Below the pieces are notes generated by a model that saw nothing but the letters and a program-made list of their open reading frames with translations, was not told where the DNA came from and ran no database searches. A program made the position numbers and the translations under genes. Shown here piece by piece: positions 15,925 to 24,209 of a stretch of 56,271 nt of DNA. This DNA comes from Bacillota bacterium. Lineage in GTDB: Bacteria; Bacillota; Bacilli; Paenibacillales; Paenibacillaceae. The stretch covers positions 1 through 56,271 of the forward strand of contig JAEWAQ010000023.1 of the NCBI GenBank assembly GCA_023391635.1, in the 5' to 3' direction. Every line of letters begins with the position of its first letter. Position 1 is the stretch's first letter.

Positions 15925-17049
15925 TCAAAAATGATCGGCGATGCGCAAGAAGCGGTACCGCGTTCTCTCCGTCCAAGCGTAAGAATCCCTGTAATCCCAA
16001 TACCGATGGCGGCTGCTGACCGTATTGGCGTTCACGAGCGGCGCGCCGTCCGGCGCATGGGCGGTTACGATCGTATTGTGCCCGAACCGTCCGGTGCCGT
16101 CCCAGTCGTAGCAGATAACGTCGCCGATCTGCAGCGCATCCGGGCTATCGACCTCTTCCGCCTGCAGTCCCGCCCCGCGAGGGCGCGGCAAATAGCGCTG
16201 AAGACTGTCGGCGACCGCCCAGCTGTAGCTCCACATTTCGCGGCCGTTCGACTTGCCGTTGTACCACCAGCCCGATTCTCTTCTCCCAGTATAGTTCATC
16301 GGCGCCTGGCCTGCAAAGAGACATTGGGAAACGTAATTCGTGCAATTCACTTCGAAATTCTCGTATGCGGGGTTCGGTTCCTTCCACCATCTCTCGGCAT
16401 ATGCGGCGGCCTCCTCCCGCTTGTACGGCGTTCTCCGGCTATAGGCATCGTAGACGCCTGCACTTGCATGCCGGTAGAAATCGAATCCGGTCATATCGGG
16501 ATCCGAATCGCCTCCCGCGTACACTCTCGACCGGGTCATGCCTTTCGGCTGCACATTAATGTAAGGCAGCGAAGGCATCGCATCGCGTCGCTCGTACAGG
16601 TCGTCCGCCGTGTCCGTCAGGGCAAGCCCGCCCATGACTTGGCGGCGGCCTTCAGGCCCGAGCAATTCAACCGTGTCCAGCCGCCATTCGCTTCCCGGAC
16701 GCGCGAAGCGGATTCTCTCGCGCTCCACGCGCTCTTCCTGCCATGGGATGCCCCATTGCTCGCAGGTTCTGACGATGTGCATCGCGATATCCGCCGAAGC
16801 ATCACGCTCGCCAGCCGCTTCTCGGCGTTCAATGCTGACCCGGACTTCGCTGCGCGTGACCTTGATCCCTCTGGCCGCTTCGCGCCTGGCCTCTTCCGCC
16901 AATCGCGCGGCCAAGCGGCGCCGGTGCTGCGGATCCGTCAACATTTGCCGCAACTGTCCATTTCTTTGCAAGCCTGCTTCGTTCAGCGCATTCACATAAT
17001 TCACCAATGTTTGCTTCCAGCCTTCTTGCATTTCTTTTGGCGAAGTCAC
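15925..17049 (-). CDS. Amidase_6-domain protein (putative Cys/His hydrolase)
   Basis: A protein of 374 residues. The C-terminal half carries the amidase_6 pattern: YDAYSRRTPYKREEAAAYAE, then NCTNYVSQCLFAGQAPM with the likely catalytic cysteine, GWWYN, LQIGDVICYDWDGTGRFGHN with the likely histidine, and VNANTVSSRHRYW. Such domains are papain-like (NlpC/CHAP-type) folds predicted to cut amide bonds. The N-terminal half is a charged helical region with no signal peptide, so the protein appears to stay in the cell or use a non-classical route. I chose GTG 17049 because GGGAGG lies nine bases upstream; the longer TTG frame from 17118 has no ribosome binding site. Its position before ddl hints at a cell-wall role; that is inference. 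Confidence 0.75.
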   Translation of the reverse strand: MTSPKEMQEGWKQTLVNYVNALNEAGLQRNGQLRQMLTDPQHRRRLAARLAEEARREAARGIKVTRSEVRVSIERREAAGERDASADIAMHIVRTCEQWGIPWQEERVERERIRFARPGSEWRLDTVELLGPEGRRQVMGGLALTDTADDLYERRDAMPSLPYINVQPKGMTRSRVYAGGDSDPDMTGFDFYRHASAGVYDAYSRRTPYKREEAAAYAERWWKEPNPAYENFEVNCTNYVSQCLFAGQAPMNYTGRRESGWWYNGKSNGREMWSYSWAVADSLQRYLPRPRGAGLQAEEVDSPDALQIGDVICYDWDGTGRFGHNTIVTAHAPDGAPLVNANTVSSRHRYWDYRDSYAWTERTRYRFLRIADHF

Positions 17050-17266
17050 CCGTATCTTCCTCCCTTCCGCTTGGCCGCCGGGCTCTGGATGGCGTCTCTC
17101 TATTTTTATTCGCGGCAAGGCCCGGACATGACTTCAGCGCAGGAAGATTCGCGTCCTTGCGGATGAAACTTCGCCGACGGGCGGATGCTAAAGCGGTCAG
17201 GCAGGAATGATGTTGCAGAAGAGCAAGGAATTATAAACCTCGCGTGGCAATCAAGTCCAAAAAGGC

Positions 17267-17295
17267 TTTACGGCGCACGTGCGAGAAGGTATACT
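17267..17295 (+). promoter_or_regulatory. Probable sigma-A promoter for aconitase
   Basis: TTTACG (17267-17272) and TATACT (17290-17295) are 17 bases apart, about 70 bases ahead of the acnA start. No CcpC or CodY site was recognised. The rest of 17050-17364 holds the divergent start of the amidase-domain gene and nothing else identified. Confidence 0.6.
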
Positions 17296-17364
17296 TACAA
17301 GAGGCACTAATATGAAATTGCGTTTCGCAGAATGAAACGACATATTTGCAAGGAGGCTATTGCG

Positions 17365-20070
17365 TTGTCAAAACTGCCATTTAACATCCAAGCCGACCTG
17401 CAATCGTCCGGACAATCGTACCGGTATTATCGACTGCAGGCACTGGAAGAGCAAGGCTTGGGCCCTGTATCCAAACTACCGTTCTCGATCAAAGTGCTGC
17501 TGGAAGCGGCGGTACGCCAATTCGACGGCCGCAGCATCACGCAAGAGCATGTCAAGCAGCTCGCATCGTGGTCGGAAGGCCGCGAAGACAAGGAAATTCC
17601 GCTCATTCCCGCCCGGATTGTCCTGCAAGACTTCACCGGCGTTCCCGTCGTCGTGGATCTCGCGGCCATGCGCGACACCGTGAAGCAAGCAGGCGGAGAC
17701 CCGAAGCGGATCAACCCGCTTGTCCCGGTCGACCTGGTCATCGACCACTCCGTCATGGTCGACGCCTTCGGCACGCCGGATGCGCTTCAATTCAATATGG
17801 ACATCGAATTCGAGCGCAACGAGGAACGTTACCGCTTCCTGCGTTGGGCGCAAACCGCGTTCGATAACTTCCGCGCGGTACCTCCGGCTACCGGTATCGT
17901 TCACCAGGTCAACCTGGAGTACCTGGCATCCGTTGCCGCCACGAAGAACAAGGACGGCGTAACGGAAGTATTCCCGGACTCTCTCGTAGGCACCGACTCC
18001 CATACGACAATGATCAACGGTCTCGGCGTCGTCGGCTGGGGTGTCGGCGGCATCGAAGCCGAAGCTTGCATGCTCGGACAACCGCTCTACTTCGTCATGC
18101 CGGAAGTGATCGGCTTCAAGCTGACCGGCAAGCTGGCGGAAGGCGCCACCGCAACTGATCTCGCGCTGACGGTAACGGAGATGCTGCGCAAGAAGGGCGT
18201 CGTCGGCAAATTCGTCGAGTTTTTCGGTTCGGGCTTGTCCAACATTACGCTTGCCGACCGTGCCACGGTCGCCAACATGTCACCGGAGTATGGAGCGACG
18301 ATCGGCTTCTTCCCGGTCGACAACGAGACGCTGAACTACTTGCGGCTGACCGGCCGCGAAGAGAAGCAAATCGAGCTTGTCGAAGCCTATTATAAAGCCA
18401 ACGGCATGTTCCGTACCGACGACATCGCGGACCCGGTATTCACCGACGTAATCGAACTGGACCTGTCCACCGTCGTGCCGAGCCTTGCCGGCCCGAAGCG
18501 CCCGCAAGACCGCATCGAGCTGACCGCGATGAAGCAGGCGTTCAACGACATCATCCGCACGCCGATCGAGAAGGGCGGCTACGGCTTGTCGGACAGCAAG
18601 ATCGCGGAATCGGTCGAAGTGAAGCATCCGGGCGGCGAAGTCAGCCAATTCGGCACCGGCGCCGTCGTCATTGCCGCGATTACCAGCTGTACGAACACGT
18701 CCAACCCGAGCGTCATGCTGGGTGCAGGTCTCGTAGCGAAGAAGGCGGTAGAGCGCGGCTTGAAGAAGCCGGCCTACGTGAAGAGCTCTCTGACACCCGG
18801 CTCGCTTGTCGTCACCGATTACTTGAAGAAGGCCGGCCTGCTGCCGTTCCTGGAGCAGCTTGGCTTCTATGTCGCCGGTTACGGCTGCGCCACCTGCATC
18901 GGCAACTCCGGCCCGCTGCCTGACGAGGTCAGCCAAGCGGTTGCCGACAACGATATGACCGTTGCGGCTGTGCTGTCCGGCAACCGGAACTTTGAAGGCC
19001 GCGTGCATGCGCAGGTGAAGGCGAATTACTTGGCTTCCCCGCCGCTGGTCGTCGCCTATGCGCTTGCCGGCACCGTCAACGTTGACCTGGCGAACGATCC
19101 GATCGGCTACGACAGCGACAATAAGCCTGTCTACCTGAAAGACATTTGGCCGACGAACGATGAAATTCGCGAAGCGATCGGCACGGCGCTGAACCCGCAG
19201 ATGTTCCGCGACAAGTACGCGAACGTCTTCACGCAGAACCAGCGCTGGAACGAGATTCCTGTGCCGAAGGGCGAAATTTACGAATGGGATCCGAAGTCGA
19301 CGTATATCGCCAACCCGCCGTTCTTCCAGGACTTAGGACCGGAGCCGGGCGATATCGCGGACATCAAGAACGCCCGCGTACTCGCACTGCTCGGCGATTC
19401 GGTTACGACCGACCATATCTCTCCGGCCGGCAATATCAAGGCAGACAGCCCTGCGGGTCTGTATCTGACCGAACATGGCGTCGCACGCAAAGACTTCAAT
19501 TCGTACGGCTCCCGCCGCGGACATCATGAAGTGATGATGCGCGGCACGTTCGCTAACATCCGCATCCGCAACCAGGTCGCTCCGGGCACCGAAGGCGGCG
19601 TGACGACCTATCTGCCGACGGATGACGTCATGTCCATCTATGACGCTTCGATGAAATACCAAGACACGGATACGAACCTGGTCGTCATTGCAGGCAAGGA
19701 ATACGGCACCGGCAGCTCCCGCGACTGGGCGGCCAAGGGCACGTTCCTGCTCGGCGTAAAAGCCGTAATCGCCGAAAGCTTCGAGCGCATCCATCGGTCC
19801 AACCTCGTAGGCATGGGCGTGCTGCCGCTGCAGTTCCAGCCGGGCCAAAGCTGGAAGACGCTCGGCATCACCGGCCGGGAGACGTTCGAAATATCCGGTT
19901 TGTCCAATGAAGTGACACCGGGCCAGACGATCACCGTTTCCGCGCGGCGCGAAGACGGCACTTCGTTCGAATTCCCGGCGATCGTTCGTCTCGACTCGAT
20001 GGTCGACGTTGATTATTACCGCAACAGCGGCATTCTGCAGACTGTGCTGCGTCAGATGATCGCAGAATAA
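17365..20070 (+). CDS. acnA: Aconitate hydratase
   Basis: A protein of 901 residues, the length of bacterial AcnA/CitB. It interconverts citrate and isocitrate in the TCA cycle with a 4Fe-4S cluster. The cluster cysteines are in SCTNTSNPSVMLGAGL and GYGCATCIGNSGPL; other family blocks include VVGWGVGGIEAEACMLGQP, LLGDSVTTDHISPAG and GTGSSRDWAAKGT. The start is TTG 17365, nine bases after AAGGAGG; the ATG eleven codons earlier would put the ribosome binding site inside the gene. Enzymes of this family in Bacillota double as iron-responsive RNA-binding proteins, which sequence alone cannot show here. Monocistronic by its surroundings. Confidence 0.97.
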   Translation: MSKLPFNIQADLQSSGQSYRYYRLQALEEQGLGPVSKLPFSIKVLLEAAVRQFDGRSITQEHVKQLASWSEGREDKEIPLIPARIVLQDFTGVPVVVDLAAMRDTVKQAGGDPKRINPLVPVDLVIDHSVMVDAFGTPDALQFNMDIEFERNEERYRFLRWAQTAFDNFRAVPPATGIVHQVNLEYLASVAATKNKDGVTEVFPDSLVGTDSHTTMINGLGVVGWGVGGIEAEACMLGQPLYFVMPEVIGFKLTGKLAEGATATDLALTVTEMLRKKGVVGKFVEFFGSGLSNITLADRATVANMSPEYGATIGFFPVDNETLNYLRLTGREEKQIELVEAYYKANGMFRTDDIADPVFTDVIELDLSTVVPSLAGPKRPQDRIELTAMKQAFNDIIRTPIEKGGYGLSDSKIAESVEVKHPGGEVSQFGTGAVVIAAITSCTNTSNPSVMLGAGLVAKKAVERGLKKPAYVKSSLTPGSLVVTDYLKKAGLLPFLEQLGFYVAGYGCATCIGNSGPLPDEVSQAVADNDMTVAAVLSGNRNFEGRVHAQVKANYLASPPLVVAYALAGTVNVDLANDPIGYDSDNKPVYLKDIWPTNDEIREAIGTALNPQMFRDKYANVFTQNQRWNEIPVPKGEIYEWDPKSTYIANPPFFQDLGPEPGDIADIKNARVLALLGDSVTTDHISPAGNIKADSPAGLYLTEHGVARKDFNSYGSRRGHHEVMMRGTFANIRIRNQVAPGTEGGVTTYLPTDDVMSIYDASMKYQDTDTNLVVIAGKEYGTGSSRDWAAKGTFLLGVKAVIAESFERIHRSNLVGMGVLPLQFQPGQSWKTLGITGRETFEISGLSNEVTPGQTITVSARREDGTSFEFPAIVRLDSMVDVDYYRNSGILQTVLRQMIAE

Positions 20071-20174
20071 TATACGGGTATGGGAACTAGCTATTGTTCC
20101 ATCGCTGCATACGCATGATGAGGAATGGGTCTTCACTTCGCCGGAAGCGGCAAGGTGGAGACTCTTCTTCTCTG

Positions 20175-20218
20175 TTTAGGCAGCTACGTTGCAATTCCTG
20201 ATCGATCGACTGCCTAAA
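20175..20218. other. Long-loop inverted repeat downstream of acnA
   Basis: TTTAGGCAG and CTGCCTAAA are perfect nine-base arms separated by 26 bases. It could be a terminator-like structure for acnA, but there is no clear T-tract. Confidence 0.4.
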
Positions 20219-20237
20219 TCGGACACGAACGCGGAGT

Positions 20238-20420
20238 CTAACGGACGACATAGACGTTAAATCGTCCATATAAATGCTTTGAATTTGCTAACGGACGCCT
20301 CGGACGCTATTCTGCCGTTTCCAACCCTTCACGGTACAAATCGAGCCAAGTAACTGCAACTGTGTCCGTTAGAGATGCAAATTCCTTTTTGCGAGCCGAA
20401 TAATGGCTTCCGTGTCCGTT
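20238..20420. repeat. Degenerate AACGGAC repeats: two forward and two inverted copies, 50 bp apart
   Basis: CTAACGGAC occurs at 20238 and 20288; its inverse GTCCGTTAG lies at 20364, and GTCCGTT at 20414. The spacing inside each pair is exactly 50 bases. Outside the core the units are diverged but still share GC-flanked TTATT stretches. This lies in the 520-base gap between acnA and the PDZ-Lon gene; nothing coding was seen there. Confidence 0.6.
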
Positions 20421-20590
20421 GCGGGCACCTGCTGGTTCTTCCCCGCCAACGGCGCTATCTCGCACCGAAATACGTTCGACGGCGCCATACCGCCGGGACA
20501 ACCTTTCCCCGGTTTGGGTCTGGCAAGCTGTATCGGTTATAATAGTACCATCTTGTTGCCATATCGATTCGTGCTCCGGAGGTGTCGTCT

Positions 20591-21646
20591 TTGTCCACCC
20601 GTTCGGCGTCGTTGTTCAGACGCTATTGGAAAGTACTCTTACTCGTTCTGTTTATTCTTCTGCTGGGCACTGCTCATTTTTTTTCCTGGCCTTACGTAAT
20701 TTACGGACCGGGATCGGCCGAGCCTGTCAAACCGCGTGTAGAAACGGGGCACCAGTTGGATGAGAAAGGATCGTTTCTTTTTACAACTGTGTCTACCTAC
20801 TCCAAGCCGAATGCCTTCTCGCTGGCCTATGCCTGGATGAATCCCCGCATGGACATCCAGACAGAGGAAACGGCGACGGGCGGTACGACCAATTTGGCCG
20901 CGTACCGCAATCTGCTCGCCTGGATGCGCGACAGTTCGGAAGCGACCGCCATGCTCGCCGCTTACAGCGCCATGGACCGTAACATCGAAGTGGAGCAGCA
21001 GGGCGTCATCGTCGTCCGGTTCATCGAGAATACGAAAGCGATCGAGAGCGGATTGCAGGAAGGCGACATCATCACAGCGGTGGACGGGAAACCGACCCCA
21101 AGGGCAGAGGATCTCGTCGCGGCTCTTACCTCGCACAAGCCGGGCGATAAGGTCAAGCTGACCGGAACCCGCGGCGGCAAATCGCTTGAAGTGACGGTTC
21201 CGCTCATCGAGATGCCGCAAACGAAAAAAGCCGGCGTCGGCTTTCAGCACAGCAGCGTTGTCAAGGTGACGCCGCCAGATCCGGTTAAATTCGACTTCAA
21301 CGATGTTGGCGGGCCTTCGGCAGGCCTGATGATGACACTTGAGATCGTCGCGCAGTTGACGGGAGAAGATCTGACCCGCGGCTATAGGATCGCAGGCACG
21401 GGCACGATCGCTGCCGACGGCACGGTCGGGCAGATCGGCGGAATTCAGTATAAGTTGATGGCAGCGGACAAAGAAAAAGCCGACTACTTCCTTGTCCCAT
21501 ACGACAAGAATGCAGGGCTTTCCAACTGGAACGATGCAGAGAAGACGGTGAAGAAGCTGAATCTGAAGCCGAAGCTCGTGCCCGTCGCAGGCTTGAAGGA
21601 AGCGTTGGACTTCGTCCGCGGGCTGGATCCAAAGAAAGGCGTCTAA
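20591..21646 (+). CDS. PDZ domain and Lon-type serine protease, YlbL/SepM family
   Basis: A protein of 351 residues. It has a short basic start and one membrane anchor (about 12-35, YWKVLLLVLFILLLGTAHFF), then an extracellular PDZ domain about 120-210 (IVVRFIENTKAIESGLQEGD), then a Lon-type protease domain with catalytic serine in GGPSAGLMM and lysine in GIQYKLMAA. Family members cut membrane-near or secreted substrates; SepM processes a competence peptide in streptococci and YlbL is a Bacillus checkpoint-recovery protease. The start TTG 20591 is chosen because GGAGGTG stands six bases upstream; the GTG at 20582 would lie inside that site. A strong terminator follows. Confidence 0.88.
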   Translation: MSTRSASLFRRYWKVLLLVLFILLLGTAHFFSWPYVIYGPGSAEPVKPRVETGHQLDEKGSFLFTTVSTYSKPNAFSLAYAWMNPRMDIQTEETATGGTTNLAAYRNLLAWMRDSSEATAMLAAYSAMDRNIEVEQQGVIVVRFIENTKAIESGLQEGDIITAVDGKPTPRAEDLVAALTSHKPGDKVKLTGTRGGKSLEVTVPLIEMPQTKKAGVGFQHSSVVKVTPPDPVKFDFNDVGGPSAGLMMTLEIVAQLTGEDLTRGYRIAGTGTIAADGTVGQIGGIQYKLMAADKEKADYFLVPYDKNAGLSNWNDAEKTVKKLNLKPKLVPVAGLKEALDFVRGLDPKKGV

Positions 21647-21670
21647 GCAAGAAGTGTTATTTCTGTTGCC

Positions 21671-21704
21671 GAGAACAGCCTGGCATTTTGCGCAGGCTGT
21701 TCTC
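21671..21704 (+). terminator. Terminator after the PDZ-Lon protease gene
   Basis: A perfect 12-pair stem (GAGAACAGCCTG) around a ten-base loop, followed by TTGTTA, 25 bases after the stop codon. Confidence 0.85.
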
Positions 21705-21750
21705 TTGTTATGAACCAATCCTCCCCCCAAATTCGTTCCGGCATACGAAA

Positions 21751-21791
21751 AAGCACACCCCAAGCGCGAATTGCGCGAATAGAGTGTGCTT
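21751..21791 (-). terminator. Terminator after metY
   Basis: AAGCACAC and GTGTGCTT form the outer stem; GCGCGAATTGCGCG forms an inner palindrome. In minus direction the stem runs into five T residues. It lies 55 bases after the metY stop. Confidence 0.75.
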
Positions 21792-21845
21792 CACCCGATA
21801 TGTCTCTTGTGCTATGCGAGATTTTCCGATATCCTTGCTAATTAC

Positions 21846-23138
21846 TTACGCCTGGCTCGCCTTAATCGCTTGCTCCAGATCGTACAGAATGTCTTCGATC
21901 GCTTCGATGCCGATCGACAACCGGATCATGCCGGGCGTAACGCCGGCTGACAGCTGCTCTGCTTCGGATAATTGCTGGTGTGTCGTGCTGGCCGGATGGA
22001 TGATGAGCGATTTGCAATCGCCGACATTAGCCAGGTGAGAAAACAGTTTAACCGAATCGATCAGCTTGCGGCCGGCGTCTACGCCGCCCTTGATGCCGAA
22101 TGTCATAATGGCGCCTTGGCCCTTCGGCAAATACTTCTGCGCAAGCTTGTACGACGAATGGCTCTCGAGGCCGGCGTAGTTCACCCATTCAACCGCCTCG
22201 TTCGCCTCCAGGAAGCGCGCGACGGCAAGCGCATTCTGGCTGTGGCGTTCCATTCGCAGAGGCAAAGTCTCCAATCCCTGCAGGAACATAAAGGAATTGA
22301 ACGGCGATACGGCAGCGCCTATGTCGCGCAGCAATTGTACGCGCATCTTGATAATATAGGCTAGCGGGCCAACTGCTTCCGTATAAACAACGCCATGATA
22401 GCTCGGATCCGGCTCGGTCAAGCCGGGGAATTTACCGCTGGCCGCCCAATCGAACTTCCCTCCGTCAATGACGACGCCGCCGATGGACGTGCCGTGTCCG
22501 CCGATGAACTTCGTTGCGGCATGGACGACGATGTCGGCGCCATGCTCGATGGGACGCAGCAAATAGGGGCTGGGGAACGTGTTGTCTATAATGAGCGGGA
22601 TTCCGTTGTCATGCGCGACTGCGGCAACGGCAGCGATATCGAGCACATCGCCTTTGGGGTTGCCGATCGCCTCGGCAAAGATCGCCTTCGTCTTGTCGGT
22701 AATTGCACTGCGGAAATTCTCGGGATCGCTCGGGTCGACGAACCGGACGGTAATGCCGAGCTTCGCGAGAGTCACCGAAAACAGATTGTATGTACCGCCG
22801 TACAATGTGCTTGCGGCAACAATCTCATCGCCGGCTCCTGCGATATTCAGAATCGAGAAAGTCGTAGCGGACTGCCCGGACGCCAAAGCCAGCGCGCCGA
22901 CGCCACCCTCCAGCGCGGCCACGCGCTGTTCGAAGACATCCGAAGTCGGATTCATGATCCGCGTGTAAATGTTGCCGAATTCCTTCAAGGCGAAAAGGTT
23001 AGCCGCATGGTCCGTGTCACGGAAACCATAGGAAGTCGTTTGGTAAATCGGAACTGCGCGCGACAGGGTCGTCGGATCGAGCTCCTGGCCGGCATGGACG
23101 GCTAACGTTTCAAGCTGCAGCTTTCTTTCTTCTGACAC
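21846..23138 (-). CDS. metY: O-acetylhomoserine aminocarboxypropyltransferase (sulfhydrylase)
   Basis: A PLP enzyme of 430 residues in the Cys/Met metabolism family that makes homocysteine or methionine from O-acetylhomoserine and sulfide or methanethiol. Signatures: LAVHAGQELDPTTLSRAVPI, TTSYGF, YTRIMNPTSDVFEQRVAALE, and the PLP lysine in HAATKFIGGHGTS. The length above 420 and the early block favour MetY over MetB/MetC-type lyases. The start is GTG 23138, eight bases after GGAGG; the ATG five codons earlier overlaps that site. It has its own promoter (TTGACT and TAGAAT) although an IclR gene lies just upstream on the same strand. No SAM riboswitch or T-box fold was seen in the leader. Confidence 0.93.
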   Translation of the reverse strand: MSEERKLQLETLAVHAGQELDPTTLSRAVPIYQTTSYGFRDTDHAANLFALKEFGNIYTRIMNPTSDVFEQRVAALEGGVGALALASGQSATTFSILNIAGAGDEIVAASTLYGGTYNLFSVTLAKLGITVRFVDPSDPENFRSAITDKTKAIFAEAIGNPKGDVLDIAAVAAVAHDNGIPLIIDNTFPSPYLLRPIEHGADIVVHAATKFIGGHGTSIGGVVIDGGKFDWAASGKFPGLTEPDPSYHGVVYTEAVGPLAYIIKMRVQLLRDIGAAVSPFNSFMFLQGLETLPLRMERHSQNALAVARFLEANEAVEWVNYAGLESHSSYKLAQKYLPKGQGAIMTFGIKGGVDAGRKLIDSVKLFSHLANVGDCKSLIIHPASTTHQQLSEAEQLSAGVTPGMIRLSIGIEAIEDILYDLEQAIKASQA

Positions 23139-23201
23139 GGGATCATCCTCCATATGGACAATTGATTTTATTTCCCACCTGATAAGTCGGGTTTAACTCC
23201 G

Positions 23202-23230
23202 ATTCTATCTCCCGACGGACAGGAAGTCAA
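23202..23230 (-). promoter_or_regulatory. Sigma-A promoter for metY
   Basis: In minus direction TTGACT (23230-23225), a 17-base spacer and TAGAAT (23207-23202). It sits about 65 bases before the metY start and after the IclR stop codon. Confidence 0.7.
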
Positions 23231-23262
23231 CCAAACTTTTCGTGCGCACAGCCCGCGTGCCG

Positions 23263-24006
23263 CTACCCGAGCAGCGGCCCCATCCGCTTGGCCGCTTCCA
23301 CGATGGCAGGTGCATGCATGCTCATCGCTTCCGGCGTCAGTCGGTTGGACGGCCCGGATACGGCAAGCGCAGCGATCAGTTGGCCCGAGCGATTGAATAT
23401 CGGAGCTGCTACAGCCGCCGCTCCAGGCTCTCTTTCTTCGAAGCTGGTCGCATAGCCGCGGATGCGGATTTCTTCCAATTGGTTGGCATACTTGATCTTG
23501 TCTATCGTATCCGGCCAAGCAGGATCGGCCAGGACGGCTTGTCTGACGGACGGATCCGCGAACGCCATCAATACTTTGCTGGAAGCTCCGACGGACAACG
23601 GCAATCGGGCACCGACGACAGCAACCCGGCGGATCGCCTGCTCGCTCTGCACGGCTTGGATGCGTACCCGCTCCCCCCGGTCCCGTACGTACAAGCTGAC
23701 GGTTTCGCCCAGCGCATCCCGAAGATTCACCATATATGGAAGCAAGACAACGGAGAGATCTCCGTCATGGGACAAGTTCGAAGATAATTCCAGGATGCGC
23801 AGTCCGAGCCGGTACTTCTCCGTGGCTTCATCCCTCACGACGAACCCGCGTCCCTCCAAAGTCGCCAACAGCCGGTGCACCGTGCTTTTATGTAATCCGA
23901 TCTGTGCGGCGATTTCCGTCAAACCCCATTCCGATTTGCCCGTAAAGCACAGCAAGACGTCCAACGCCCTCTCTACAGCGCGGACGGTTCGTTTCTCTTC
24001 TTCCAT
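23263..24006 (-). CDS. IclR-family transcriptional regulator
   Basis: A protein of 247 residues. The N-terminal winged helix-turn-helix spans about 5-70 (VERALDVLLCF, LTEIAAQIGLHKSTVHRLL), and the C-terminal IclR effector domain about 80-245 carries family blocks (GETVSLYVRDRG, LPLSVGASSKVLMAF, GYATSFEEREPGAAAVAAPI). The start ATG 24006 has GGAGGG four bases upstream. Two adjacent perfect inverted repeats cover its own transcription start, which points to autorepression. It lies directly before metY on the same strand, but metY has a separate promoter, so regulation of metY is possible and not shown. The effector is unknown. Confidence 0.9.
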   Translation of the reverse strand: MEEEKRTVRAVERALDVLLCFTGKSEWGLTEIAAQIGLHKSTVHRLLATLEGRGFVVRDEATEKYRLGLRILELSSNLSHDGDLSVVLLPYMVNLRDALGETVSLYVRDRGERVRIQAVQSEQAIRRVAVVGARLPLSVGASSKVLMAFADPSVRQAVLADPAWPDTIDKIKYANQLEEIRIRGYATSFEEREPGAAAVAAPIFNRSGQLIAALAVSGPSNRLTPEAMSMHAPAIVEAAKRMGPLLG

Positions 24007-24019
24007 GCTACCCTCCACC

Positions 24020-24051
24020 GTTTCATTCCGTGAAACTGTATTGTGTACAGT
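24020..24051. promoter_or_regulatory. Two overlapping perfect palindromes, probable IclR operator
   Basis: GTTTCA, five bases, TGAAAC (24020-24036) and ACTGTA, five bases, TACAGT (24035-24051). Both have six-base arms and a five-base centre, and they overlap by two bases. They cover the region between the -10 box and the start codon of the IclR gene. Confidence 0.65.
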
Positions 24052-24077
24052 ATATCGCAATGTGAGATTGGAGTAAA
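24049..24077 (-). promoter_or_regulatory. Sigma-A promoter for the IclR gene
   Basis: In minus direction TTTACT (24077-24072), 17 bases, TATACT (24054-24049). The -10 box overlaps the edge of the second palindrome, so a bound repressor would block initiation. Confidence 0.65.
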
Positions 24078-24135
24078 TGTTTGCCTTCTAAAGTTACAGT
24101 TTGGTTACATCGATCTTACAATTCTCCTAGGTCCA

Positions 24136-24164
24136 TTGACGCATATTAACCTAAATTATACGAT
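24136..24164 (+). promoter_or_regulatory. Probable promoter for the alpha/beta hydrolase gene
   Basis: TTGACG (24136-24141), a 17-base spacer and TACGAT (24159-24164), 45 bases before the start codon. Confidence 0.5.
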
Positions 24165-24177
24165 GAAAATAGCAATA

Positions 24178-24191
24178 ATAAAACGCTTACA
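24178..24191 (+). promoter_or_regulatory. Possible catabolite-response (cre) site
   Basis: ATAAAACGCTTACA matches the CcpA consensus TGWAANCGNTNWCA at 12 of 14 positions, missing only the first two. It lies between the promoter and the start of the hydrolase gene, where bound CcpA would block elongation. Confidence 0.35.
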
Positions 24192-24209
24192 ACAAAGAGG
24201 CGATCACCC

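Noticed and set aside
17041..17118. A longer N-terminus for the amidase-domain protein from TTG 17118.
   Set aside because: No ribosome binding site precedes it, whereas GTG 17049 has GGGAGG at ideal distance.
23139..23262. A SAM riboswitch or T-box in front of metY.
   Set aside because: The leader is short and holds a plain promoter; none of the conserved helices was found.
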